Shown in pieces: positions 1 to 7,153 of a DNA stretch of 20,243 bases (within the stretch, counting starts at the first letter, position 1; each line of letters starts with the position of its first letter). A program made the position numbers and the translations under genes. This DNA is from Clostridiales bacterium (GTDB lineage: Bacteria; Bacillota; Clostridia; Lachnospirales; Lachnospiraceae), in contig JAHZAR010000046.1 in the NCBI GenBank assembly GCA_019423835.1, positions 1-20,243 of the forward strand, read 5' to 3'. The notes under the pieces are model-generated. The model was not told where the DNA came from. It saw only the letters and a list, made by a program, of their open reading frames with translations, and did no database searches.

Positions 1-119
1 ATATTCAGAAGAGTTTCATATGGAATCGTAAATCCCGGGCAATGAAAAGAGGTGCAAAGAGAGTACCACAAAATCATGGATAGCTGCTGATTGAGCGGCA
101 CCCCGGCCCATTGAAAATG

Positions 120-164
120 AAAATCCGGAATTCCCCTCTGAACCAGAGGGGAATTCCGGATTTT
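120..164 (-). terminator. Intrinsic terminator after spoVAE
   Basis: A perfect hairpin has 20-nt arms at 120-139 and 145-164 with the five-base loop GAACC. On the minus strand it lies about 46 nt past the spoVAE stop and is followed by TTTCATTTTC, a T-rich tract. It most likely ends the spoVAD-spoVAE transcript. On the plus strand the 3' arm also ends in a T-run, so it may work in both directions. I see no gene in bases 1-119. Confidence 0.85.
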
Positions 165-209
165 TGACGTATTCTGGAGCAGCCGTTCCCTGTGTGTACG
201 CCTTTCGCT

Positions 210-566
210 CTATTCTTTCATTTTGGGCTTAAAGAGCAGCGATGCCAGGTAGCCAAATACCAGCGCTCCGGCAATTCCTGCCGCTGAGGCCGTAAAGCCT
301 CCCTTGAAGATTCCGAGAACCCCTTCCTCTCCAAAGCCCTTCAGCACTCCCTTCCAGAGTGTGTTTCCAAAGCCCAGAAGCGGCACCGACGCTCCTGCTC
401 CGGCCCAGTCAGCAAAAGGGCCGTAGATTCCGAGACATCCGAGAACCGCTCCCGTCACAACCAGAAGCACCATGATCCGGCCCGGCAGCATCTTTGTTTT
501 CTCCATTAAAATCTGAGCGGCAGCACAGATCAGTCCGCCGACTATAAATGCGCGCAAATATTCCAA
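210..566 (-). CDS. spoVAE: Stage V sporulation protein AE (SpoVAE/SpoVAEb)
   Basis: This is a 118-aa, strongly hydrophobic protein with several glycine- and alanine-rich membrane segments (about residues 5-25, 33-50 and 88-112). It matches the small SpoVAE (SpoVAEb) family in length and in the motif GAGASVPLLGFGN at about 56-68, and it is paralogous to SpoVAC, which carries GAGALVPITGFAN here. In spore formers it is part of the inner-membrane SpoVA channel that moves Ca-dipicolinate into the forespore and releases it at germination. The start codon is TTG (564-566), with GGAG nine bases upstream inside the end of spoVAD, and only three bases separate the two genes. SpoVAEa and SpoVAF, present in Bacillus, are not seen; a terminator follows directly. 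Confidence 0.93.
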   Translation of the reverse strand: MEYLRAFIVGGLICAAAQILMEKTKMLPGRIMVLLVVTGAVLGCLGIYGPFADWAGAGASVPLLGFGNTLWKGVLKGFGEEGVLGIFKGGFTASAAGIAGALVFGYLASLLFKPKMKE

Positions 567-569
567 TTT

Positions 570-1685
570 TTATCTCTCCTTTCCGCCCTTTACATGTCCC
601 CGTCCTGAAGTTCTGCCTGTTCCTCCGCCTTTTTCTGCCTCACAGCCTCCTCTTTCCACATGCTCCAATATCACCCCGTGAGAGATTCCCGGCACACTCT
701 GCCCCTCATTAAAGCTGATCTGGGACAGCAGGGCTCCTGTCGGCAGAAACAGTACCCGCTTCCAGGTTCCATCCTGAATTTTAGGCAGGATATAGGAGCA
801 GAGCGTCACGGCAGCACAGCCGCAGCCGCTCCCCCCGGAGTGGGTATCCTGGGTGGAGGCATCAAAAATCTTCATGCCGCAGTCCATATGAATGCCCCTG
901 ACATCATATCCGGCCCGCTCCATAAACTCAAACACAATCTTCTGCCCCACAATTCCCAGATCTCCTGTGATAATCTTATCGTAATGGCTCGGATCCACCT
1001 GAAGATCCCTGAAATTTCTGAGAATCGTGTCTACGGCAGCCATGGCCATGGCTGCTCCCATGTTCATGGAGTCATGAATCTGCATGTCCACAATTTTTCC
1101 AGGGGTAAACCCGGCAATCTTTGCTTTGGGGACTGCTTTTTTCTGTGCTCTCCCCCACTCCCCGCTTCCCACCAGGGCACAGCCGCAGCCTGTCACGGTC
1201 CAGGTAGTTGAAAATGGCCTCTGATTTCCGTAGGCAAGCGGAAACCGGAACTGACGCTCCGCGCTGGCAAAATGGCTGGATGCCAGGGCCATGGCGCTGT
1301 CTGCAAAGCCTCCGCTGACTGTCATGGCCGCCAGGCCCAGCGCCTCCCCCATGGTGGAACAGGCTCCGTACAGGCCAAGAAGAGGAATTTCCAGCTCCAT
1401 CACCCCGAACGAGGTAGCCACGCTCTGCCCCAGCAGATCCCCTGCAAACAGGTACCTGACATCCTCCCGCCTGTACCCTTCCTTTTCCAGGTTTAATAGC
1501 GCCGTCCTGCGCTGCAGTTCGCTCTCCGCCGCTTCCCAGTTTTTCTGTCCGAACATGGGATCGGTCTCTATCTCATCAAAGCAGGTTCCCAGAGGGCCTT
1601 CTCCCTCCTTCTGCCCCACAATGGACGCCGCGGAAAAGATGTACGGGGCCCTGTCAAATATAATACTTGCTTTTCCCTTCTGCAT
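570..1685 (-). CDS. spoVAD: Stage V sporulation protein AD (SpoVAD)
   Basis: A 371-aa protein with a thiolase/ketosynthase-like fold: the GACSTMGEAL segment at about residues 107-116 sits where thiolases hold the catalytic cysteine, and a glycine/cysteine-rich stretch lies near the C-terminal third. SpoVAD binds dipicolinic acid at the outer face of the spore inner membrane and acts with SpoVAC and SpoVAE. The start has GGAGG five bases upstream. The family is usually about 335-340 aa; here a roughly 30-residue tail rich in Gly, Lys, Arg and Glu is added after the HGVILEHVERGG segment. Unlike the usual spoVAC-spoVAD-spoVAE order, it is separated from spoVAC by three unrelated genes and a terminator, so its promoter is unclear. 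Confidence 0.95.
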   Translation of the reverse strand: MQKGKASIIFDRAPYIFSAASIVGQKEGEGPLGTCFDEIETDPMFGQKNWEAAESELQRRTALLNLEKEGYRREDVRYLFAGDLLGQSVATSFGVMELEIPLLGLYGACSTMGEALGLAAMTVSGGFADSAMALASSHFASAERQFRFPLAYGNQRPFSTTWTVTGCGCALVGSGEWGRAQKKAVPKAKIAGFTPGKIVDMQIHDSMNMGAAMAMAAVDTILRNFRDLQVDPSHYDKIITGDLGIVGQKIVFEFMERAGYDVRGIHMDCGMKIFDASTQDTHSGGSGCGCAAVTLCSYILPKIQDGTWKRVLFLPTGALLSQISFNEGQSVPGISHGVILEHVERGGCEAEKGGGTGRTSGRGHVKGGKER

Positions 1686-1733
1686 ATTGCCCTCCGTATC
1701 TTACAATTCTGGCAGGATGTTTCCTGCTTTCCT

Positions 1734-1765
1734 TATTCTCCCCAGAGGGCAGAATTATATTCTGC
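1734..1765 (-). promoter_or_regulatory. Region upstream of spoVAD: hairpin and weak sigma-G-like boxes
   Basis: The 157-bp gap between the response regulator and spoVAD holds a perfect inverted repeat, GCAGAAT-TAT-ATTCTGC (1749-1765). A weak sigma-G-like pair lies here on the minus strand: GAATA (1758-1762) and GAGAATA (1734-1740), 17 bases apart. The -35 is good but the -10 departs from CATnnTA at two fixed positions, so this is only a tentative promoter. A second short hairpin, GCAGGA-TGTT-TCCTGC, lies nearer the spoVAD start. No T-run follows either hairpin. Confidence 0.25.
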
Positions 1766-1842
1766 GTCAGGACACGGCCGCAGCGCCTGAAGCCGCAGCT
1801 TTTATGAGCATACGTCCCGGGAACAGAGAGCGGCCTTCACTT

Positions 1843-2841
1843 CTATTCCGGAATTCTTCCATGGCTTTTGAATTCCCTGGGAGAACAGCCGAAATATCGT
1901 CTGAAGTTCTGAAAAAAATAGGAGTAATCGTAATATCCCAGCTGTTTGGCTATCTCATTTGCCCTGTTTCTCGGATCCTCCATCAGCATTCTCGCCCTCT
2001 CCATCTTTGCCATGGTCACATAGGTTACATATCCTGTTCCTGTCTCTTTCTTAAATTTTTTGCTGAAGTAGGAATGGGACAGTGAAAGCTCCTCACACAG
2101 CACTGTGAGGGAAAGCTCCTGCTCCAGATGGCTGTCGATGAACTGAAGCGCCTCCCTGACAAAGGGAGAATAGTTCTGCATTCCCGAGCGGATGCGTTTC
2201 AGCTCTGAAAGTGTATGCTCAGAGACAGCCCTGGCATCCTTTATTTTCTTCCACTCCGCTTCTGTCTTTCTGCTTCTCTCATCTGCTCCCTGGCGTTTTC
2301 CCTCTTTTTCAGCTTCCGCCTGCTCTAGTGAGCTGCCGGATCCGGCTCTCCCATTTTCCTTCGGCAGTCCTGCAGTCTCGATGCCTGCCTTTTCCTGCAT
2401 GCCGTCTTCCTGATCCTGTTCCTGCCCTTCCCCTGACGGCCGGGCTTTCTGCTGCCGCTTGTTCTCCAGCCGGTCCAGAACCCAGAGAATCCCCTCCTCC
2501 AGCTCCTCCATCCTGGGCGGCTTTGTCAGATAAAGAGCTGCCCCATACCGGATGGCCCGGCAGACCTGCTCGAAGTCCCGACAGGCGCTTAAAATAATAA
2601 CGAAGGGCTGCTTTTCCATCTGCCTTTCATAGAGAACCCTGAGTAAATCCTTCTCTTTTCCCCCTCCGGTCCGCATATCTGTAATCACAAGATCCGGTTT
2701 TTCTGTCTGCACGAGAAAAAGGCCCTCTGTTATACTGAGGGCCGTTCCGGCCAGTCTGCACCCCAGGCGGTTCCACTCCACCCTGGTTTTCAGAAGCTCA
2801 ACCGTCTCTGTATCGCCGTCTACTACAATCACTGAGTACAT
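1843..2841 (-). CDS. AraC-type response regulator (YesN-like), orphan
   Basis: A 332-aa protein. Residues 1-125 are a CheY-like receiver with phospho-acceptor Asp55 (ITDMR), switch Ser in IILSAC and Lys in YLTKPP. Residues 130-210 form a hydrophilic Glu/Gln/Lys-rich linker. Residues 235-328 are an AraC/HTH_18 DNA-binding domain with both helix-turn-helix units (SLSHSYFSKKFKKETG and ANEIAKQLGYYDYSYFFQNFRRYFG). The acidic pair that normally binds Mg2+ at the receiver N-terminus reads VDGD rather than VDDE, so one acidic residue is replaced by Gly. No sensor kinase gene is in the window. It follows the permease and cysteine hydrolase on the same strand and may regulate them. Its ribosome binding site is weak (AAGGAC, about 11 bases away). 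A 7-bp hairpin (2935-2956) lies between it and the permease. Confidence 0.88.
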   Translation of the reverse strand: MYSVIVVDGDTETVELLKTRVEWNRLGCRLAGTALSITEGLFLVQTEKPDLVITDMRTGGGKEKDLLRVLYERQMEKQPFVIILSACRDFEQVCRAIRYGAALYLTKPPRMEELEEGILWVLDRLENKRQQKARPSGEGQEQDQEDGMQEKAGIETAGLPKENGRAGSGSSLEQAEAEKEGKRQGADERSRKTEAEWKKIKDARAVSEHTLSELKRIRSGMQNYSPFVREALQFIDSHLEQELSLTVLCEELSLSHSYFSKKFKKETGTGYVTYVTMAKMERARMLMEDPRNRANEIAKQLGYYDYSYFFQNFRRYFGCSPREFKSHGRIPE

Positions 2842-3020
2842 AATCTTATCAAGTCCTTTATGTTATTTTCTGTCTGTTTTCTGTCCTCTCGTGTCTTTTG
2901 CATCATTCCGGCATGATCTGCTGCCGTCAGGGAACAGCAGAAGAATGCCTCTGCTGCTTTCTCTGTCAGAATTCCCCGAATAGCTGCATGTTATGTGAAA
3001 TTGTCAAACTTTCGCCTGCT

Positions 3021-4376
3021 TTACTCCTCCTCTCTCACCTGATCCGGAGACAGGATAATCTGCTTCCATTCATCCGGCTTCTTTTTCTGCATATGCTTTG
3101 CATACAGCATAAATGGAATACCCAGAGCAAAATAAAGTCCCACAGCAATCCAGCCGCCCAGATCCATGCTTTTCGCACAGGTATAAATAACCCAGATTGT
3201 AAAGACAACAGAAATGCACCCGAAAACTTTTCCGCACTTTACCTTATACGGACGCTCCCAATGGGGCTTTGTCTTTCGGAGTTTTAGGAAGGATACAGAT
3301 ACGCCGAAATAAATAATTCCGGCAGAAAGCCCTGTTATCGTAAAAATATAGTTAATCCAGGCTTCCGGTGCAAACACGGTAAAGTAAAGGGAGAGAATTC
3401 CGATCACGATGTTAGCCTTCCAGGGCTGCCCATAACGGTTGATGGAGGCAAAGGTCTTGGAAAACTGTCCCTGCTTCGCTCCTCCATAGAGAGTTCTGGA
3501 GGCGCTGAGCCAGAAACCCGACAGGGTGGTAATACAGGTGCCGATTCCCATAACCACAATCACAAGCCCCAGCCAGTGCATTCCCAGCATATCTGCCACT
3601 CTCGGATCTACAATATCGGTCTGCTGCATCCATTCATTTGAGACAATTCCACCCACTGCGATAATGGCCAATCCATAGATCAGAAAAGTCAGGAACATAC
3701 TGGATATGAACGCAATCAGCAGCTTTTTCTTCGGAATTTTCGACTCCTCCACAAGCTGCGGAATCATGTCAAACCCCTGAAACTTCATAATCAAAAGTCC
3801 TACACCCATCGTATACCCCGTAAAACCGGACGGAAACCATGGTCTGAGATTCCCGAAGCTCCACTGATCACTGAAAATGAAGATGAATGACGCACAGATG
3901 GAAATAGCCAGAGTGCTCCAAAACAAAATATTCTGTATTTTGGCCAGAAACTTAATTTCCAGGTTTGTGAGCAGAAACCATATGACTATGATCGAGGCTG
4001 CGATGATTTTAATCTGGATAAAGGTTACCGGAAACAGATAGGACAGCATGCTGGAAATTCCGAATGCCACGGAAGGCATGGCTACAATATATAACAATAC
4101 CAGCGCCCAGCAGGAGAACCATCCCACATTCCATCCGAACGCATTGGAAATCCACACATTCTCTCCGCCAGCATAGGGCAGCATGCTCGTCATCTCTGAG
4201 TAAATTAAACACAGCGGCAGCACCAGAATACAGCATGTCAGCAGAGAAAATACCGCCCCCGTACCCGTTATTTCAAACCAGTACTTAATCTCTACCATCC
4301 AGGCGGCAATCATTCCCCCAGCCGCCATTGCTATAATCTGTGAAAGGCTCAATTCTTTTTTCAATTTTTCCTTCAT
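3021..4376 (-). CDS. APC-family amino acid permease
   Basis: A polytopic membrane protein of about 451 aa with around 12 hydrophobic segments, consistent with the amino acid-polyamine-organocation superfamily (12 TM). Family-like features are the glycine-rich first helix (IIAMAAGGMIAAW), YAGGENVW after TM2, and GFDMIPQLVEESKIPKK near the middle, a loop typical of amino acid permeases. The ORF can open at 4382, but GGGGGGAG touches that ATG; the ATG at 4374-4376 has the same site seven bases away and is preferred. It lies 79 nt downstream of the cysteine hydrolase and probably shares its transcript, which suggests uptake of the nitrogen compound that the hydrolase acts on. The substrate cannot be told from sequence. 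Confidence 0.88.
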   Translation of the reverse strand: MKEKLKKELSLSQIIAMAAGGMIAAWMVEIKYWFEITGTGAVFSLLTCCILVLPLCLIYSEMTSMLPYAGGENVWISNAFGWNVGWFSCWALVLLYIVAMPSVAFGISSMLSYLFPVTFIQIKIIAASIIVIWFLLTNLEIKFLAKIQNILFWSTLAISICASFIFIFSDQWSFGNLRPWFPSGFTGYTMGVGLLIMKFQGFDMIPQLVEESKIPKKKLLIAFISSMFLTFLIYGLAIIAVGGIVSNEWMQQTDIVDPRVADMLGMHWLGLVIVVMGIGTCITTLSGFWLSASRTLYGGAKQGQFSKTFASINRYGQPWKANIVIGILSLYFTVFAPEAWINYIFTITGLSAGIIYFGVSVSFLKLRKTKPHWERPYKVKCGKVFGCISVVFTIWVIYTCAKSMDLGGWIAVGLYFALGIPFMLYAKHMQKKKPDEWKQIILSPDQVREEE

Positions 4377-4428
4377 AGGCATTCTCCCCCCGGATTTCTC
4401 CCTGCCTCGGCCCTGCGGCCCTTCCCCG

Positions 4429-4451
4429 GCAGCAGCTTATCAGGCTGCTGC
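4429..4451 (-). promoter_or_regulatory. Intercistronic hairpin between hydrolase and permease
   Basis: Perfect 8-bp arms GCAGCAGC (4429-4436) and GCTGCTGC (4444-4451) enclose a 7-base loop just after the hydrolase stop codon. On the minus strand it is followed by CGGGGAAGGG, not a T-run, so it looks like an mRNA-stabilising or processing structure more than a terminator. Confidence 0.45.
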
Positions 4452-4455
4452 TCTT

Positions 4456-5154
4456 CTACTTTGCTGTTTTCAGTACCTCCAGCGTTTCATCTGTACTCAG
4501 TACATTACAGTAAAGAATATTCATAATTTTCAGCTCCATATCATGCAGCTCCATGTCGGGCGCCGCGCAGCAGTCCTCCACGCAGATAATCTGAAAGCCC
4601 TGATCTGCCAGAACGCGGACGCTGGAAGCCACGCACTGATCGGTCACAATTCCAGTGACCACAACGGTATCAATCCCCATATTGTGCAGGAGCTGCGTAT
4701 AGTTTGTTCCCAGTGAGACGCTGTCGGTGGTTTTATTTACCACGATCTCATCGGGCAGAGGGGCCAGCTCATCCACCATCTCTGCCTCCCTCGAATTTAC
4801 AGGAAGATAGATATTGTTCCAGCCATAGGTGCTCTGAACTCTGGAACGGTCTCTCCCGTTTTCCTTCAGGCAGGCAATTCTGCCATATGTAACCTCCATG
4901 TCGTTTTCCCTGAAAAAGTCAATCAGACGCCGGATATTTGGCACCACTACCTGATCCAGCCGATCGTGGTAGGGAATCCACCTCTCCTCATCTCCCGCCT
5001 CCTTTGCTTTCAGATAATCCCCGCAATCCCTGTTGACGAACTCCTTCTGCATGTCAATCACAAGAAGAACCGTTTTTTTCCTGTCGATTTCCATATCCGG
5101 CACTTCTTCCATTCCCTGATAGTAAAAGGACACATACTTGGGATTAATTTTCAT
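4456..5154 (-). CDS. Isochorismatase-like cysteine hydrolase (amidase)
   Basis: A 232-aa protein of the isochorismatase-like superfamily. The catalytic triad is visible: Asp34 in VLLVIDMQKEF, Lys141 in VVNKTTDSVSLGTN, and Cys174 in VVVTGIVTDQCVASS, followed by the usual IICVEDCCAA. The family contains carbamoyl-amide hydrolases (N-carbamoylsarcosine amidase, ureidoacrylate hydrolase RutB, biuret hydrolase), nicotinamidases and isochorismatases. The 33-residue gap between Lys and Cys and the length favour the carbamoyl-amide branch over nicotinamidase, but this is an inference. AGGAGGAGGT ends six bases before the ATG. It opens a probable three-gene unit (hydrolase, permease, response regulator) behind its own sigma-A promoter, placed between spoVAC and spoVAD. 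A role in using an amide or ureide as nitrogen source fits but is unproven. Confidence 0.87.
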   Translation of the reverse strand: MKINPKYVSFYYQGMEEVPDMEIDRKKTVLLVIDMQKEFVNRDCGDYLKAKEAGDEERWIPYHDRLDQVVVPNIRRLIDFFRENDMEVTYGRIACLKENGRDRSRVQSTYGWNNIYLPVNSREAEMVDELAPLPDEIVVNKTTDSVSLGTNYTQLLHNMGIDTVVVTGIVTDQCVASSVRVLADQGFQIICVEDCCAAPDMELHDMELKIMNILYCNVLSTDETLEVLKTAK

Positions 5155-5197
5155 ACATTTACCTCCTCCTTTTTGCTTTTTCTTTTAATAGAAGCAT

Positions 5198-5226
5198 ATT
5201 TTATGATGTTTTTTACATTTTGTCTA
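5198..5226 (-). promoter_or_regulatory. Sigma-A promoter of the hydrolase-permease-regulator cassette
   Basis: On the minus strand TAGACA (5221-5226) and TAAAAT (5198-5203) are 17 bases apart, each matching five of six consensus bases. The start point would be near 5191, giving a leader of about 36 nt that contains the ribosome binding site. This gives the cassette vegetative-type control, unlike its spoVA neighbours. Confidence 0.65.
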
Positions 5227-5324
5227 TAAATAAAAAAATATAACCAATAAATACCAAAATTTTACATGCAATCAATTTATTTGTCCTGTGTTTCATTAAA
5301 ATATTATCATTTTATTGACATTAT

Positions 5325-5359
5325 TTGCCAGTTATTGGCAATATATTTGTGTCAAATAT
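5325..5359. promoter_or_regulatory. Two adjacent palindromes upstream of the cassette
   Basis: The gap 5155-5542 (about 390 bp, strikingly AT-rich) has no gene. About 120-160 bp upstream of the inferred start point it holds TTGCCA-GTTAT-TGGCAA (5325-5341) and, overlapping by no more than a base or two, ATATTTG-TGT-CAAATAT (5343-5359). Both are perfect inverted repeats of operator size, spaced about 18 bp centre to centre. They could bind the AraC-type response regulator or a global nitrogen/carbon regulator; nothing in the sequence decides which. Confidence 0.4.
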
Positions 5360-5542
5360 GACAAAAAAATTGAATTATTTATATAATATTCTTGTACCCG
5401 TTTTGTTTACACTTTATTCTGATATATTTATGCACCTGGATTTGTTTTTAGAATTTTTGATAAATGATTAAGAACAGATGGCTTCTTCCCTGGCGCAGTT
5501 TCAAAAGATGTGCTTTCTGTTTCAATACATGCAGAGTATGCA

Positions 5543-5569
5543 AAAAAGCAGAGATTTCCTCTGCTTTTT
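5543..5569 (-). terminator. Intrinsic terminator after spoVAC
   Basis: AAAAAGCAGAG (5543-5553) pairs perfectly with CTCTGCTTTTT (5559-5569) around a five-base loop. On the minus strand it begins eight bases past the spoVAC stop codon and ends in a TTTTTT run. It should end the sigma-G transcript before spoVAD and spoVAE are reached. Confidence 0.8.
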
Positions 5570-5576
5570 CGCCCTT

Positions 5577-6029
5577 CTACAAAAGCCCTGCCAGTTTTCC
5601 AATCCAGTATCCTATCCCCAGAAGCCAGGATACAAATATTCCATACAGAATCACCGGGCCTGCAATGGTAAAAATCTTGCACCCGATTCCAAACACCTGC
5701 CCCTCTGCCTTGTACTCGATGGCCGGGGCGGCTACCGAATTGGCAAAGCCCGTAATTGGGACTAATGCGCCGGCACCGGCAAATTTCACAAGTTTTGGAT
5801 AGATATTCAGTCCTGTCAGGAGCACACTGGCACCAATCAGGCTCAGAAGCGTCCAGGCAGCGGCTGCCTCCTGGTCCATTCCCCTCCCCATAAACAGATT
5901 GGTCAGAAGCTGACCGGCTGTGCAGATTGCCCCTCCCACCAGAAATGCCCTGGCCATATTGAGGAGAAGACTGTGGGTCGGGGTTATTTCTTTTACATAT
6001 TTTCCGTATTCCTTCTTATCTACTTCCAT
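5577..6029 (-). CDS. spoVAC: Stage V sporulation protein AC (SpoVAC)
   Basis: A 150-aa membrane protein with a hydrophilic N-terminus (EYGKYVKEITPTHS) and four or so hydrophobic segments; GAGALVPITGFANS at about residues 86-99 and IGCKIFTIAGPVILYGIFVSW near the C-terminus are typical of SpoVAC. In Bacillus SpoVAC is a mechanosensitive channel subunit for dipicolinic acid movement across the spore inner membrane. Upstream, AAAGGCGG sits at a usable distance from the ATG. It lies 46 nt after spoVAB and should be on the same sigma-G transcript. Instead of spoVAD, a terminator and an unrelated cassette follow, which is not the normal arrangement. Confidence 0.95.
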   Translation of the reverse strand: MEVDKKEYGKYVKEITPTHSLLLNMARAFLVGGAICTAGQLLTNLFMGRGMDQEAAAAWTLLSLIGASVLLTGLNIYPKLVKFAGAGALVPITGFANSVAAPAIEYKAEGQVFGIGCKIFTIAGPVILYGIFVSWLLGIGYWIGKLAGLL

Positions 6030-6075
6030 CTTTTCCGCCTTTCTCTGATTCCTCTTGGTTTATTCCGCAGTCAGT

Positions 6076-6540
6076 CTATGAACCTCCGCCTCCGAACCCC
6101 CTGTAAAAATAGAGCAGGGAACCGGCCAGCTTGCCCAGTGCGATGGACAGTGTCATGTACTGGATTCCCACTGACAGACGAAGACGGCGGTTCAGGACAG
6201 GAACTGCCTTCACCGTTTCCGCCAGGGACATGACCAGGCAGCCGATGAAAACGCCAAAGCTCAGTCCCCCAAGTCCCAGAAGGGAAAGTCCCAGGAAATG
6301 GCCGGCTGCCGGAATGCTTCCGATGGGAATGGGAAATTCCAGCAGATCGAGGGCATTTCCCACAGAGCCGCCCAGGATCAGGAGTGTTTCATACAGCATG
6401 ATATGGCGTCTGGTCTTTGTCTTATCTATCACCCTCGGAAATACGCCTATGATTGCCAGGAAGGCAAAAATTCCGGCTGCTATGACGCTTCCTGCTGTGA
6501 TGCCGGCAAAGGCCAGAAAAAGCTGTTTAAGTAACATCAT
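6076..6540 (-). CDS. spoVAB: Stage V sporulation protein AB (SpoVAB)
   Basis: A membrane protein of about 154 aa with four to five hydrophobic segments, recognised by LFLAFAGITAGSVIAAGIFAFLAIIGVFPR at its start, the ETLLILGGSVGNAL stretch and the GVFIGCLVMSLAETVKAVPVLNRR segment typical of SpoVAB. An ATG further upstream (6562-6564) keeps the frame open, but the ATG at 6538-6540 is preferred because AAAGGAG lies about six to eight bases before it. With that start it overlaps the end of spoVAA by 14 bases, so the two are probably translationally coupled. Its exact role in the SpoVA apparatus is not known. Confidence 0.93.
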   Translation of the reverse strand: MMLLKQLFLAFAGITAGSVIAAGIFAFLAIIGVFPRVIDKTKTRRHIMLYETLLILGGSVGNALDLLEFPIPIGSIPAAGHFLGLSLLGLGGLSFGVFIGCLVMSLAETVKAVPVLNRRLRLSVGIQYMTLSIALGKLAGSLLYFYRGFGGGGS

Positions 6541-7153
6541 TTCCCGACTCCTTTCTGCCGTCATTCTGTATCAGGGTCTTATTGACATTATCCTCATAGA
6601 GTCTCATTTCTACCTCAAGAGGCGTCGGATCGGTGTTGATTTTCTTTTTGGCAAAGTGGTTGAAAAATACGGTTATTCCAAGAGCTAGCCCCAGGGAGTA
6701 GGACAGTTCCAGAACCGTCACTCCCTCCGGCTGTCTCCCCATCACCAGCGTGTAAACCTCCTGAAACACATCCGTAACGCTGGCGTCATTGTTAAAGGTC
6801 ATGATGGCGAACATGGCTCCGAAAAAGCAGATCAGACAGGCTGCCCCTGTTTTTGTCCATTCCCATGCATAGACAGGCGCCTTGGGAGGCTCATAGGATA
6901 TAATAAAATCTGTTTCTCCCACACTGGACACAGAGAGGGCGGGATCCAGCTCCTCAATTTTTCTGATGACATCCAGCACATTTCCCATATAGCGGCGGGC
7001 TTCATGGGACTGGATTGTCCGGATCTTCAGGGCCTTCACTCTGTTCATTGTCGCCTCGTCACTGCAGTATACGCCGGCAATATCATCGAGAAACACGTCT
7101 TTCTTGTGTACCTGGGTGATCTGGCTCAGGCAGATAAATACATTCTGTCCCAT
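6527..7153 (-). CDS. spoVAA: Stage V sporulation protein AA (SpoVAA)
   Basis: A 208-aa protein. The soluble N-terminal part (1-95; VFICLSQITQVHKKDVFLDDIAGVYCSD) is characteristic of SpoVAA, followed by two membrane segments at about 101-120 and 146-166 and a charged C-terminus. It belongs to the forespore-expressed spoVA operon for dipicolinic acid uptake. Its ATG overlaps by one base (TGATG) the stop codon of a 53-aa membrane ORF, so translation should depend on that ORF; no separate strong ribosome binding site is obvious. spoVAA and spoVAB are missing from many clostridia with reduced spoVA sets, so this organism has the fuller set. Confidence 0.93.
   Translation of the reverse strand: MGQNVFICLSQITQVHKKDVFLDDIAGVYCSDEATMNRVKALKIRTIQSHEARRYMGNVLDVIRKIEELDPALSVSSVGETDFIISYEPPKAPVYAWEWTKTGAACLICFFGAMFAIMTFNNDASVTDVFQEVYTLVMGRQPEGVTVLELSYSLGLALGITVFFNHFAKKKINTDPTPLEVEMRLYEDNVNKTLIQNDGRKESGNDVT

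Noticed and set aside
1800..1829. CATAAAA upstream of spoVAD as a sigma-G -10 box
   Set aside because: It misses a conserved base and has no GNATR-type -35 box at 17-18 bases.
1291..2085. 264-codon open frame on the plus strand opposite spoVAD and the response regulator
   Set aside because: It lies antisense to two clearly recognised genes, has no recognisable domain, and its Ser/Pro/Arg-rich composition is typical of an antisense shadow.
2980..3012. TTGACA upstream of the response regulator as a sigma-A promoter
   Set aside because: No acceptable -10 box occurs 16-18 bases downstream on the minus strand; the nearest A/T-rich hexamer, TATTCG, is 19 away and poor.
4429..4451. Hairpin after the hydrolase gene as a terminator
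   Set aside because: No T-run follows on the minus strand, and the permease downstream has no promoter of its own that I can see.
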